Assembly: GCA_016219645.1 (NCBI GenBank)
Contig: JACRLR010000016.1
Coordinates: 124,001 to 188,000, forward strand
Direction of reading: 5' to 3'
DNA length: 64,000 nucleotides
DNA from: Nitrospirota bacterium
Lineage (GTDB): Bacteria > Nitrospirota > Nitrospiria > Nitrospirales > Nitrospiraceae
This document shows, piece by piece, positions 1 through 8,040 of the stretch; position 1 is the first letter of the stretch, and every line of letters begins with the position of its first letter. A model generated the notes under the pieces. That model did no database searches. It was not told where the DNA came from and worked only from the letters and a program-made list of their open reading frames with translations. A program made the translations under genes and the position numbers.

Positions 1-92
1 CATGGGCGGTGTGTCCTTCCCATTGCCCTGTATTTACAGCGTCCTGACCGGCAGGTGGTTCGCGCAACCTGTGAAATGACAGACATGGATGG

Positions 93-110
93 TTGGCATG
101 TATGTTGCGA
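93..110 (+). promoter_or_regulatory. sigma-54-type promoter upstream of flgF
   Basis: The sequence TTGGCATGTATGTTGCGA matches the -24/-12 consensus (TGGCAYR, 4 nt, TTGC) with exactly 10 nt between the GG and the GC. Transcription would begin near 120, leaving a leader of about 30 nt before the flgF start. Rod and ring operons are sigma-54-dependent in many polar-flagellated bacteria, and a sigma-54 activator gene lies at the right end of this window. Activator binding sites were not identified. Confidence 0.7.
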
Positions 111-148
111 TGTCACAGGGTCGAGCGGACCAGCATGAGAGGACACAC

Positions 149-919
149 ATGAACCGAGCCATCTATCCCATTCTTTCCGGTGCCCTGGCGCAAGAACGTC
201 AGATGCAGGTCTTCTCCAATAATATGGCGAATGTGAATACGGCCGGATTCAAACAGGACGGCCAGGCGTTCAAGGCGGTGATGGGGCGAGTCCAGATTGC
301 CGCACCGATCTTTACGCCTTCAGCAGGATTTGGTCGGCAGATCGGCGTCAGTCCGTTCGGTCCGGCTGAGCGGGTGTTCACAGCACCCCACGCGGTTCGC
401 ACATCGTTTGAGGCAGGTAGGATCAGAATCACCGGGAACCCCCTTGACGCGGCGATCCAGGGCAGCGGATTTTTCGAGATCAAGACTCCCCAGGGGGTTC
501 GCTACACCAGGAACGGGATGTTCTCGCTGGATGCTCAGCGCCGATTGGTGACGAACCTGGGTTATCCGGTCATGGGCACAAAGGGGGAGATCAAGGTCCC
601 GCCCGGCACGGTCCAGGTCAGTTCGCAAGGGGCGATCCATGTCGATGGACAACCAGTGGCGACGCTTAAAGTGATGGATTTCCCCGTGGATCAGATGCCG
701 GAAAAACATCTCGAAGGGCTCTTCGCATCGGATGCCGCCACCGCGGCGAAGAATCCGCAAGTCCAGGGGGGCCACATCGAAGAGTCGAATGTGAATTCAA
801 TCGGCGAGATGGTCAAAATGATTCAGGGTACGCGGAACTACGAGTCGTCGCAGAAGCTGATTCAAACCCTGGATCACATGGCGGAAATCTCGATCCGGGA
901 CGTCGGTCGGGTGTTGTAA
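149..919 (+). CDS. flgF: flagellar basal-body rod protein FlgF
   Basis: This encodes a proximal rod component of the flagellar basal body, a periplasmic protein exported by the flagellar type III apparatus. The 256-aa product has the N-terminal rod signature (SNNMANVNTAGFKQD near residues 24-38), a central flagellar hook-like region with GNPLDAAIQGSGFFEI, and the C-terminal rod motif ending ESNVNSIGEMVKMIQGTRNYE. I chose the ATG at 149, 7 nt after GAGAGGA, over an in-frame start at 89 that would add 20 residues unlike the family. It is the first gene of a same-strand flagellar run and is followed immediately by flgG, the usual order. FlgF and FlgG are close paralogues; the order and the more divergent sequence support FlgF. 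Confidence 0.9.
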   Translation: MNRAIYPILSGALAQERQMQVFSNNMANVNTAGFKQDGQAFKAVMGRVQIAAPIFTPSAGFGRQIGVSPFGPAERVFTAPHAVRTSFEAGRIRITGNPLDAAIQGSGFFEIKTPQGVRYTRNGMFSLDAQRRLVTNLGYPVMGTKGEIKVPPGTVQVSSQGAIHVDGQPVATLKVMDFPVDQMPEKHLEGLFASDAATAAKNPQVQGGHIEESNVNSIGEMVKMIQGTRNYESSQKLIQTLDHMAEISIRDVGRVL

Positions 920-922
920 ACA

Positions 923-989
923 CGTGAAGCGTATCTCGTGAAGCGTCGTTCGTTTCCACTCGGACGTTTCACGCTTCACGAATCACGAG
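923..989. repeat. inverted 7-bp-period repeat (GTGAAGC family)
   Basis: Left-arm words such as GTGAAGCGT face right-arm words such as ACGCTTCACG across a short spacer, so the mRNA could fold into a hairpin. It occupies almost the whole flgF-flgG gap and stops just before the flgG ribosome binding site. The same family recurs at many gaps in this window. Confidence 0.8.
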
Positions 990-1007
990 AGACGCAGGAG
1001 GGTTTGT

Positions 1008-1799
1008 ATGATTCGAGCGATGTGGACGGCGGCTACCGGAATGACCGCCCAACAGATCAATGTCGATACGATCGCGCACAATCTGGCGAACGTCAATACC
1101 AACTCGTTCAAGCGTAGTCGCGCAGAGTTTGCCGATTTGTTGTATCAAGTTCAACGCTTGCCTGGTACCAATGCGTCGAACGTCGGTGTCTTTCCCGTCG
1201 GCATCCAGATCGGGGCCGGAGTCCGCCCCGTGACGGTGGCCAAGGAATGGATGCAGGGAAATATGCGGCAGACGAACAACGAATTGGACATCGCGATCGA
1301 TGGCGCAGGCTTCTTCCAGGTCTCGCGGCCGGATGGAACGGTCATGTATACCCGCAACGGTTCGTTCAAGCGTGACAACGTCGGCAATCTGGTGACGGGA
1401 GACGGCGATCTTCTGAATCCCGTCATTACGATTCCGTCGGGGGCATTGAAACTCGACATCGGCCAAGACGGCACCGTATCCGTATTGCTTCCCGGTGTCA
1501 CCCAGGCATCGCAAGTGGGGCAGATCCAATTGACCCGGTTTGACAATCCATCGGGGCTTGTCGCGACGGGGAACAACCTCTTTCTGGATAGTTTCGCCTC
1601 CGGTCCTCCGTTGCAAGGCACCGGTGGTTTCTCGACCGGGTTCGGCACGATCCAACAGGGTTTCCTGGAAAGTTCCAACGTGAACCTGGCAGAGGAAATG
1701 GTCAACATGATCATTGCGCAACGCAGCTATGAAATTAACTCGAAGACGATTCAAGCTTCCGATGAAATGATGTCGATCGCGAACAATCTGAAGCGGTAA
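1008..1799 (+). CDS. flgG: flagellar distal rod protein FlgG
   Basis: This encodes the distal rod protein that links the proximal rod to the hook. The 263-aa length is typical of FlgG. The N-terminus begins MIRAMWTAATGMTAQQ followed by IAHNLANVNTNSFKRSRAEF, the classic FlgG signature; a central ELDIAIDGAGFFQV segment and a C-terminal LAEEMVNMIIAQRSYEINSK motif complete the family pattern. The ATG is preceded by CAGGAGGG at 6 nt. It lies between flgF and flgA in the presumed flgF operon. Confidence 0.97.
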   Translation: MIRAMWTAATGMTAQQINVDTIAHNLANVNTNSFKRSRAEFADLLYQVQRLPGTNASNVGVFPVGIQIGAGVRPVTVAKEWMQGNMRQTNNELDIAIDGAGFFQVSRPDGTVMYTRNGSFKRDNVGNLVTGDGDLLNPVITIPSGALKLDIGQDGTVSVLLPGVTQASQVGQIQLTRFDNPSGLVATGNNLFLDSFASGPPLQGTGGFSTGFGTIQQGFLESSNVNLAEEMVNMIIAQRSYEINSKTIQASDEMMSIANNLKR

Positions 1800-1825
1800 G
1801 TCCGATTCAGGAAGGAGTCTTTTTC

Positions 1826-2632
1826 ATGACCGCACCTCGTGTACACATTCCGTTCGCCCTATCGACCGTCCTCTGGTTCTGGCCGCTCATGACGGAGGCG
1901 GCCACCCTGCAACAACCTCAAGCAGGATTCGTTGGAGAAACCGGACGGGAAGATCGCTCAGTCTTGAAGCGCAGTGAGTCAAGGCCCGCCCTTCAGCAAT
2001 TGCACCCGGAGCAAATTCATCGAAGTATTCTGCGGCTGCTTGAGCAAGAAATGGCGGGGAGAGTCCGTGCCGTCCATATTGCCATGGTGGACCCGTTTGA
2101 TCCGATGAAGATTCCATCCGGTGCCGTCAACCTGAAGATCTCCCCGAGTGGATATGGAGAAGGTCTCGGGCGGCGGACATTCCATGTGCAGGTCAACGTC
2201 AATGGGAAACCGTGGCAGACGATCGATGCCATCGCCGATGTCTCTGCGTCCATCGACGCCGTCGTTCCGACAAGAGTTCTCCCGATCGACAGCGTACTTG
2301 AAGCGGAGGATGTGGCCGTTCACCCCGTCAAACTCACTGATTTGGACCATCAGTTGATCACGAATGTGAAGGATGTCATCGGGAAGAGCGCTGCGCGTCC
2401 GTTGCAGGCCAACAACCCGATTCGTCTCGGGATGGTGAAGAAGCCGTATGCCGTGCGCAAGGGGGATCGCGTGTCCATCGAAGCCAGGCGTGGCGGGCTC
2501 TCAATTCAAGCGATCGGAGTGACCAAGTCGAGCGGGGAAATCGGCCAGACCGTCACGGTGGCCAACGCTGATTCGGGTAAAGAGCTGCGAGCAAAGATTG
2601 TCGGACCAGGAGCAGTTCGTGTCGAATTTTAG
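1826..2632 (+). CDS. flgA: flagellar P-ring assembly chaperone FlgA
   Basis: FlgA is a periplasmic chaperone needed for polymerisation of FlgI into the P ring. The 268-aa product has a hydrophobic signal segment (residues about 8-25, ending in TEAAT) and, in the C-terminal half, an SAF-type segment (VLPIDSVLEAEDVAV, then KPYAVRKGDRVSIEARRGGLSI) typical of FlgA. The ATG follows AGGAAGGAG at a good distance. The position directly before flgH and flgI fits its role. The N-terminal 80 residues are weakly conserved. Confidence 0.9.
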   Translation: MTAPRVHIPFALSTVLWFWPLMTEAATLQQPQAGFVGETGREDRSVLKRSESRPALQQLHPEQIHRSILRLLEQEMAGRVRAVHIAMVDPFDPMKIPSGAVNLKISPSGYGEGLGRRTFHVQVNVNGKPWQTIDAIADVSASIDAVVPTRVLPIDSVLEAEDVAVHPVKLTDLDHQLITNVKDVIGKSAARPLQANNPIRLGMVKKPYAVRKGDRVSIEARRGGLSIQAIGVTKSSGEIGQTVTVANADSGKELRAKIVGPGAVRVEF

Positions 2633-2655
2633 AAGGACGCTGGAAAAATGGAACA

Positions 2656-2745
2656 GGGTGGCCTGGCCGCCCTCCTGCTCGCGGAACGCGCACGATCAGA
2701 ATGTGCTCGTTCGACGCGCGCAATTGAGGGTCGACCAGGCCACCC
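2656..2745. repeat. imperfect inverted repeat in the flgA-flgH gap
   Basis: The 17-nt arm at 2656-2672 (starting GGGTGGCCTGG) is nearly the reverse complement of the arm at 2729-2745 (15 of 17). The 230-nt gap between flgA and flgH holds this element and no convincing gene. An in-frame upward extension of flgH through it is open, and even has an AGGAG-GTG start at 2619, but it would add about 82 residues before the lipoprotein signal and is unlikely. Confidence 0.5.
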
Positions 2746-2864
2746 TTGAAATTGAACTGGAGAATTGGGAAGACGCGCGCAGTTGGGATCATCCCAGCCA
2801 CTCCTTGGTAAGTGATAGATCGCCCGCGGCCTTGCTGAACGGCCATTTCGAGTATCCTGCGGTT

Positions 2865-3539
2865 ATGGCGGCGACCATCTTGATGGGCGCGCTTCTGAGC
2901 TTCGGCTGCGCGGCATCGTCGGAAAAAGTTACCTCGAAGCTCATGGTGCCTTCCTTGCCGGCGCCGAAGACGCTGGGTTCCCTGTGGCAGGAAGAGAACG
3001 GACGCGCCTACCTCTATGAAGACATGCGCGCGATGCGCGTCGGAGACATTTTGACGATCAAAATTGTTGAAAATCATAAGGGCTCGAAGTCCGCCGACAC
3101 CTCGGCCGAGCGGGATTCCACAATCCAAAACAGCCTGGCCGGCAGCGCCATAGGATACGTCGGTATTCCCGGATTTCGCCTTGGCGCCGAAGCCAGGCGG
3201 GGGCTCGGAATCGACGCAAGCTCCTCGAACAAGTTTGGTGGCAAGGGCGCCACGAACCGTGAAGGGACCTTGACGGGAACCATCTCCGTCGTCGTCATGG
3301 AAGTTCTGCCCAACGGTGATCTCCGGGTGGAGGGCCGCCGGGAGGTCACGGTGAATAGCGAGAAGCAATTGATGTCGATCGCTGGCATTGTGCGACGGGT
3401 CGATGTCAATACCAAAAATACCGTGCTGTCGTCTGCTATCGCTGATGCCAAGATCGAGTATTCGGGGCTGGGAGTTCTGGACGATGTCCAGCGTCCTGGG
3501 TGGCTCGTCCGGATACTTGATTGGATCAGTCCTTGGTGA
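2865..3539 (+). CDS. flgH: flagellar L-ring lipoprotein FlgH
   Basis: This encodes the outer-membrane L-ring protein of the basal body. From the ATG at 2865 the product is 224 aa, the usual FlgH length. It starts with a short hydrophobic segment ending in a lipobox (LLSFGC, Cys at residue 15). Family motifs follow: SLWQEENGRAYLYEDMRAMRVGDILTIKIVE, then GTISVVVMEVLPNGDLRVEGRREV, and the C-terminal region with RVDVNTKNTVLSS and AKIEYSGLGVLDDVQ. The start is the weak point: no clear Shine-Dalgarno sequence precedes 2865 and the signal peptide lacks the usual positive charge. The open frame continues upstream to about 2598 through a repeat, which I regard as chance. Confidence 0.85.
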   Translation: MAATILMGALLSFGCAASSEKVTSKLMVPSLPAPKTLGSLWQEENGRAYLYEDMRAMRVGDILTIKIVENHKGSKSADTSAERDSTIQNSLAGSAIGYVGIPGFRLGAEARRGLGIDASSSNKFGGKGATNREGTLTGTISVVVMEVLPNGDLRVEGRREVTVNSEKQLMSIAGIVRRVDVNTKNTVLSSAIADAKIEYSGLGVLDDVQRPGWLVRILDWISPW

Positions 3540-3833
3540 GGGGAAGCACACAGGCTCCATGAAACATGTCATGCGGCGCACAAAGGGCATACGTTGGGAT
3601 CTCTGGCATCGTACGACCGTGACACGATCACTGGAGATGCTGGTGATGAACCGGGTCGTTCGCCGTGCAGAGGTGGACCCCCCTCGACAGCGCATTGACA
3701 GTGCAGGCATGAAAGCAGACCGGAAATTGTCCGCACGATCCACGCCGCCCGCCAATTTCGCTGAAAGAAATTGGTTCATCCGTTTCTTTCGTCGAAGGGC
3801 GGATTCATCTCTTACTCAGGTGAGACACACGAC
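3540..3833 (+). other. flgH-flgI gap with a possible small ORF
   Basis: A 92-codon frame runs from an ATG at 3559 to a TGA overlapping the flgI ATG (ATGA at 3834-3837). Its product would be very basic and matches no family I know, and its ribosome binding site is poor, so it is probably not a gene. Near its end GAAAGAAA (3763-3770) and TTTCTTTC (3783-3790) can pair, giving a small hairpin. Nothing else is recognisable here. Confidence 0.3.
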
Positions 3834-4967
3834 ATGACACGAACAAAAATACACATCGGACTGTTGCTATTGGGAAGCCTCCTCTGGGCAATACCGGCGC
3901 AGGCGGTTCGCATTAAAGACGTGGGATCTTTCGAGGGTGTTCGGGACAACCAGTTGATCGGATACGGTCTTGTCGTCGGATTGGACCGAACCGGCGATCA
4001 GGTGATCGGAGGCCAGTTTACGATTCAGGCCATGATGTCGATGTTGAACAAGATGGGCATCAACCTCGTCATCGATCCGATCCAGTTGCTCACGCGCAAT
4101 ATCGCGTCGGTGATGGTGACGGCCAAATTGCCGCCTTTTGCGAAACCAGGCTTGACGGTCGATGTGCTGGTCTCGTCGATGGCGAATGCGAAGAGCCTGC
4201 AAGGCGGGACATTGTTACTGACCCCGCTGAAGGCCGCGAACCAGCAAGTGTACGCTGTGGCGCAAGGGCCTGTATCAATCGGCGGATTCTTGGGCGGAAC
4301 GGGCGGGGCCGGCGGTTCTACTGTGACAAAGAACCATCAGTCCGCGGGGATCGTACCGGGAGGTGCGATCATTGAAAAAGATGCAGGCATCGAGATCGAG
4401 TCGTGGGAGACCGTGTCGCTGCTCTTGCGCAACCCGGATTTTACGACGGCGATCCGGACGACGGAAGCGATAGACGGGGTGTTCGGTAAGGGGAGTGCGA
4501 CGGCGGTGAGTGCCGGACTTGTCCGCGCGGCGATTCCTGCCACATTTCGAGGCCGGGTCGTCGAGTACATTTCCACGATCGAAGGACTGAACGTCAATGT
4601 CGACATACCGGCGAAGGTCGTCGTGAATGAACGGACCGGCACAGTGGTGCTGGGAGAGCATGTTCGTATCTCTACCTGCGCCGTGTCGCACGGCAATCTG
4701 ACGATTTCGGTAAAGAATACACAAAACGTCTCGCAGCCGTCCGCTCCGGTAATCGGATCCAGCGCCGGACAGACTACGGTCACAGAGGATGTTCACACGG
4801 AGGTGAAGGAGCAGGAGTCCAGACTGATTGTCATGGATGAAACCGTGACGCTCGGGGATGTAGTGGGAGCGCTGAATGCGGTCGGGGTGACTCCCAGGGA
4901 CTTAGTGGCGATTTTGTCAGCCCTCAAAGCGGCAGGTGCTCTTCAAGCTAATCTTGACGTAATATAA
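3834..4967 (+). CDS. flgI: flagellar P-ring protein FlgI
   Basis: This encodes the periplasmic P-ring subunit that forms the bushing around the rod. The 377-aa product begins with a clear Sec signal peptide (MTRTKIHIGLLLLGSLLWAI, cleavage after PAQA), then VRIKDVGSFEGVRDNQLIGY, the invariant mature FlgI N-terminus. GLDRTGDQ, MLNKMGI, KNVASVMVTAKLPPF-like and VVVNERTGTVVLGEHVRIS segments follow, and it ends with the usual LGDVVGALNAVGVTPRDL and AILSALKAAGAL. I chose the ATG at 3834 over the in-frame ATG at 3771 because the signal peptide begins there; AGGTGAG precedes it. Confidence 0.96.
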   Translation: MTRTKIHIGLLLLGSLLWAIPAQAVRIKDVGSFEGVRDNQLIGYGLVVGLDRTGDQVIGGQFTIQAMMSMLNKMGINLVIDPIQLLTRNIASVMVTAKLPPFAKPGLTVDVLVSSMANAKSLQGGTLLLTPLKAANQQVYAVAQGPVSIGGFLGGTGGAGGSTVTKNHQSAGIVPGGAIIEKDAGIEIESWETVSLLLRNPDFTTAIRTTEAIDGVFGKGSATAVSAGLVRAAIPATFRGRVVEYISTIEGLNVNVDIPAKVVVNERTGTVVLGEHVRISTCAVSHGNLTISVKNTQNVSQPSAPVIGSSAGQTTVTEDVHTEVKEQESRLIVMDETVTLGDVVGALNAVGVTPRDLVAILSALKAAGALQANLDVI

Positions 4968-5012
4968 ATAAGCTATTGATTTACAAGTGCAATATAACTT
5001 TCTATCGCCAGT

Positions 5013-5372
5013 ATGAATTACGAGGTAAAGGCTCTCAGTTCAATCGGTGGCATAGCCGAGACTCAACTAGGTCTGTTGCAGGCTCCACCGATACGTATCA
5101 AGGATCGGCAGGATCAACTGGCTGACCTCAAGGGCGCGGCCTATGAATTCGAGGCATACTTTATCTCTAATCTATTGAAAGTCATGAGAGAAACGGTTCC
5201 AAAAGGAGCACTGGAGAACAAGGGTGGGGCCTACTTTTACTCATTCTATGACCAGGAAATCGGTCGATTGGCTTCCCAGGCAGGGGGGCTTGGCCTAGCC
5301 AGAATCATCCAGGAGTACACAGAAAAGATGCTTCCTCCCTCAAGTTTTCAGAACCGGCAACCGATACTATAG
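5013..5372 (+). CDS. flgJ: FlgJ-type rod-binding protein
   Basis: The 119-aa product corresponds to the N-terminal rod-binding domain of FlgJ (LKGAAYEFEAYFISNLLKVM, then a GGAYFYSFYDQEIGRLASQ segment). It lacks the C-terminal muramidase domain found in enterobacterial FlgJ; single-domain forms are common outside the gamma-proteobacteria and need a separate peptidoglycan hydrolase. It would help rod assembly in the periplasm. It follows flgI after an AT-rich 45-nt gap. Its 3' end overlaps a sigma-28-type promoter for flgM. Confidence 0.85.
   Translation: MNYEVKALSSIGGIAETQLGLLQAPPIRIKDRQDQLADLKGAAYEFEAYFISNLLKVMRETVPKGALENKGGAYFYSFYDQEIGRLASQAGGLGLARIIQEYTEKMLPPSSFQNRQPIL
5340..5367 (+). promoter_or_regulatory. 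sigma-28-type promoter for flgM, inside the end of flgJ
   Basis: TCAAGTTT at 5340-5347 and ACCGATAC at 5360-5367 are separated by 12 nt; the E. coli FliA consensus is TAAAGTTT, 11 nt, GCCGATAA. Transcription would begin near 5374, just after the flgJ stop, 40 nt before flgM. A FliA-dependent flgM promoter is known in Salmonella. The same layout (T[CT]AA, 16 nt, [AG]CCGATA) recurs before fliC and other motility genes here. Confidence 0.7.
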
Positions 5373-5416
5373 CCGACAAGGATCATTAAAAGAGAGAACA
5401 GAGAGGAGCCACCGTC

Positions 5417-5719
5417 ATGCAGATCTCCGGTCATGGTAAGCCAGATCATCTTGCCAAGCTCCTACTTGGGATCCAGGGAGCCGAAGTAATCGGCGCGAAG
5501 CAGAGGACCCAACAGGATGGACGCCAGGATCGTGTGCAGATCTCAGATCGGGCGAAGGAGATCCAGCGGATCAAGTCGTTGGTCGACCAGCCGGATGCCG
5601 CACGACAAGAGCGGATCGAGAGGATCAGCCGAGCAGTGGAGGCCGGCACCTATTCCGTGTCAGGGAAACAGGTTGCCGATGCGCTGATACGTCAGACGCT
5701 CACCGACGCGGTTCTCTAA
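5417..5719 (+). CDS. flgM: anti-sigma-28 factor FlgM
   Basis: FlgM binds and inhibits the flagellar sigma factor FliA until the hook-basal body is complete and FlgM is exported. The 100-aa product has the family's disordered N-terminal half and the C-terminal sigma-binding region: DRVQISDRAKEIQRIKSLVD, then ERIERISRAVEAGTYSVSGK and QVADALIRQTL. GAGAGGAGC precedes the ATG. It sits between flgJ and flgN. Together with the STAS/PP2C/HPt module at 58765-62506 it may be a target of partner switching, as HsbA binds FlgM in Pseudomonas; that link is inference. Confidence 0.92.
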   Translation: MQISGHGKPDHLAKLLLGIQGAEVIGAKQRTQQDGRQDRVQISDRAKEIQRIKSLVDQPDAARQERIERISRAVEAGTYSVSGKQVADALIRQTLTDAVL

Positions 5720-5720
5720 T

Positions 5721-5842
5721 CAGGATGCTGAAAAAGCCCGCCAGCGGCGTTCTCGCATCGTTCAGACCCTCAACGTACCGCAGAGGGTACGCTTCGGGCC
5801 TTCACTCGCTGCGGCCTTGCTGGCCGGCTTTTTGAGCATCTT
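5721..5842. repeat. REP-like element AGGATGCTGAAAAAG...CTTTTTGAGCATC
   Basis: Terminal arms GATGCTGAAAAAGCCCGCC and GGCCGGCTTTTTGAGCATC are inverted copies enclosing an internal smaller palindrome (ACCGCAGAGGGTACG region). It begins just after the flgM stop and could act as a terminator-like hairpin. Related ends occur at 9229-9247 with 9361-9380, at 24908-24990, and as a half copy at 37785-37797. The remaining gap to flgN (5843-6004) holds nothing I recognise. Confidence 0.75.
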
Positions 5843-6004
5843 GCCAACAGAGTAAGAAATACGGGGTACGCCTGGACCGTTAGTGCCCATATGTGCGCAC
5901 GTATTCAGCATCCAGCCGACCTGCTCTCTTACGATGCGCACTATCCGGGGTGGAAAGTACGGGGCGCAGCAGAAGTTTCTCTTCGGGCCTAAGGAATGTG
6001 GATC

Positions 6005-6514
6005 ATGCAGGATATCGCGACGGCTCTTCAGGAACTCGGTCACATCCTACGCCGTGAAGAAGCCCAGTGCGATGCGCTGGGGCACAATATTCAGCGAGAA
6101 CGGCAAGCCCTTCGCATGTTGAAATTGACGGACATGGAAGAGGTCAATCGTCAGCGAGCCGAGTTGCTGAACGATCTTCATGTGCTTGAAACGGAGCGAG
6201 CGGTCTGGCTTGCACGGTTGGCTGGTCATTGGAATCTCGCCCCTTCGACCATCTCTCTGAGCATCATTCTGGAGCGGCTCGAAACAGCAGAGGCTCAGCG
6301 GTTGGAAACACTCTATACAAGGATGGCGGGAAAGATCCGTGCGCTTCGTCATGAGATATCGATCAACGCCGGCATCCTGAACAGCCTTCAAATTTTTATC
6401 AGAAAAGGGCTGAACGTCGTACGTCAGGCTACGGCCCCCCTGGGGCTCTACTCCGGGTCCGGAGAGCCTCAGGAATCTGGCCTGGGTGCTATGATGTTTC
6501 GTCAAAAAGGCTAG
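6005..6514 (+). CDS. flgN: FlgN-like flagellar export chaperone
   Basis: The 169-aa, mostly helical protein matches the FlgN pattern: an N-terminal helix (LQELGHILRREEAQCDALGH) and a long coiled region ending in NAGILNSLQIFIRKGLNVV, the part that usually binds the hook-junction proteins FlgK and FlgL. Its place between flgM and flgK is the standard flgN position and supports a role as cytosolic chaperone for these two substrates. Sequence conservation in this family is low, so the call rests largely on context. The ATG at 6005 is 9 nt after AAGGA; the ATG at 5996 directly abuts that sequence and is unlikely. Confidence 0.75.
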   Translation: MQDIATALQELGHILRREEAQCDALGHNIQRERQALRMLKLTDMEEVNRQRAELLNDLHVLETERAVWLARLAGHWNLAPSTISLSIILERLETAEAQRLETLYTRMAGKIRALRHEISINAGILNSLQIFIRKGLNVVRQATAPLGLYSGSGEPQESGLGAMMFRQKG

Positions 6515-6523
6515 AGAAGATTG

Positions 6524-6621
6524 TTATTTGGTTTGTTTCGTTTGTTTGGTTGAACAAGTCCGAGTCGATGAACTAAACAAACCAGACAAACTAAACAAAC
6601 CAAATAGACCAAACAAACCAA
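6524..6621. repeat. inverted 9-bp-period repeat (CCAAACAAA family)
   Basis: The left arm (TTTGGTTTGTTTCGTTTG) is answered by a right arm of CCAAACAAA-like 9-mers, forming a long imperfect hairpin in the flgN-flgK gap. Arms are degenerate, so they are related by expansion of a short word rather than by copying one fixed sequence. Confidence 0.85.
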
Positions 6622-6647
6622 TTTTCTAAGGCTCAGTAGAGGGATGC

Positions 6648-8039
6648 ATGGCCATTAACAGACTGGTGGACATTGGTAAATCCGCCCTCTTTACCGCGCA
6701 GCAAGCCATTACCGTAGCTGGCCACAACATCGCGAATGTCAATACGCCGGGCTATTCTCGGCAAGAGGTCACTCTGGCCGAGAACAGGCCTGAGAACGGA
6801 TCACCAGGTCAGATCGGCACTGGCGTGCATGCCGAGTCAATCAGACGCGCCTACGACTCCTTTGTCGACGGGCAGCTCCTTGCTTCGCGTGAACGGCTGG
6901 GAGAGTTTACCGCTTCGTACAACAGCCTGGCCCGGCTGGAGCCGCTGTTCGGGGACGCCAACAATCAAGGCATCGGTGCAGGGCTCGATGAATTTTTTGC
7001 CGCGCTCCAGGATGTGGCGACCAACCCGAGTGACTTGTCTGCCAGGACTGTGTTTCTCTCTAAAGCCACGGCCCTCGCTGCCAGACTCAATCAGTCTGAC
7101 GCAGATCTGACTGCTGCGCAGGAGTCCATCGATCGTCAAGTCAGCCAGACCATCACGGATGCGAACCGGCTGACCAGCCAGATCGCGGACCTGAATGCAA
7201 AAATCGCCGAAGCTGAGTCTCGTGGGCAACATGCCAATGATCTGCGCGATCAACGAGGAGTCGCCCTCGCAGGTTTGGGCGAGTTGATCGAGGTGTCATC
7301 GATCGAAGATGCGAGCGGCCAATTGACGGTATTTGCCGGCCGTGGACAGGTTCTGGTGGACAGGGAACGGAACTACCAGCTGGTCGGAGTTCCGGATCTC
7401 GGCAACAATGGCCTGCTGGCTGTTCACTATGACGCAGGAGCAGGGGCCACCACCAATCTCTCGTCCGTGATTCAAAGCGGCAAGCTCAAAGGCCTCCTTG
7501 ACGTGCGCGATCAGACTATCCCTTCGTTGCGGGCCTCCCTCGACACCCTGGCTTCGGAAGCTGTCACGCAGGTCAATCAACTACACCGATCGGGGTTCGG
7601 GCTCGATGGCTCTACGAATGTAGATTTCTTTGCGCCGACTGGAACGACCGCCGCTACGATGGCCGTTTCATTGACCAACGTACGCCAGATCGCGGCCTCG
7701 TCGACCGTGACAGGAGTCCCAGGCAACAATGCCAATGCCCTGGCGTTGGCCGGTCTGAAACATACGGACTTCGCCTCATTTGGCAATGTGACCTTTCAAG
7801 AGTATTACAGCACGATTGCCGGAAGCTTCGGGTCGACCCTGCAAGGGGTTGAGGCCAATCTGGAGGCGCAACAGATTCTTCATGAGCAGTTGACGTCTCA
7901 GCGTGCCTCTATCTCCGGCGTATCGATGGATGAAGAGCTCGCCAATCTTCTCCAATATCAACGGAGTTTTGAGGCGGCATCGCGCATGATCGTCATTGCG
8001 GACGAGATGTTTCAAACCATCTTATCGATAAAGCGATGA
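6648..8039 (+). CDS. flgK: flagellar hook-associated protein 1, FlgK
   Basis: FlgK is the first hook-filament junction protein, exported and assembled on the hook tip. The 463-aa product begins with a typical axial-protein N-terminus (SALFTAQQAITVAGHNIANV, NTPGYSRQEV) and ends with a C-terminal helix containing SISGVSMDEELANLLQYQRS and ASRMIVIADEMFQTIL. The middle region is shorter than in enteric FlgK (about 546 aa) but complete at both conserved ends. It is followed by flgL after a repeat. Confidence 0.95.
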   Translation: MAINRLVDIGKSALFTAQQAITVAGHNIANVNTPGYSRQEVTLAENRPENGSPGQIGTGVHAESIRRAYDSFVDGQLLASRERLGEFTASYNSLARLEPLFGDANNQGIGAGLDEFFAALQDVATNPSDLSARTVFLSKATALAARLNQSDADLTAAQESIDRQVSQTITDANRLTSQIADLNAKIAEAESRGQHANDLRDQRGVALAGLGELIEVSSIEDASGQLTVFAGRGQVLVDRERNYQLVGVPDLGNNGLLAVHYDAGAGATTNLSSVIQSGKLKGLLDVRDQTIPSLRASLDTLASEAVTQVNQLHRSGFGLDGSTNVDFFAPTGTTAATMAVSLTNVRQIAASSTVTGVPGNNANALALAGLKHTDFASFGNVTFQEYYSTIAGSFGSTLQGVEANLEAQQILHEQLTSQRASISGVSMDEELANLLQYQRSFEAASRMIVIADEMFQTILSIKR

Positions 8040-8040
8040 G

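Noticed and set aside
2648..2749. 33-codon frame starting at ATG 2648 after AGAAGGACGC, between flgA and flgH
   Set aside because: It is very short, lies wholly within an inverted repeat and has no recognisable protein features.
2553..3779. Long minus-strand frame of 408 codons opposite flgH
   Set aside because: It mirrors the codon bias of flgH on the other strand and has no homology; a shadow frame.
5069..5095. ACCGATAC inside flgJ
   Set aside because: No TNAA at the right distance upstream and no gene starts downstream.
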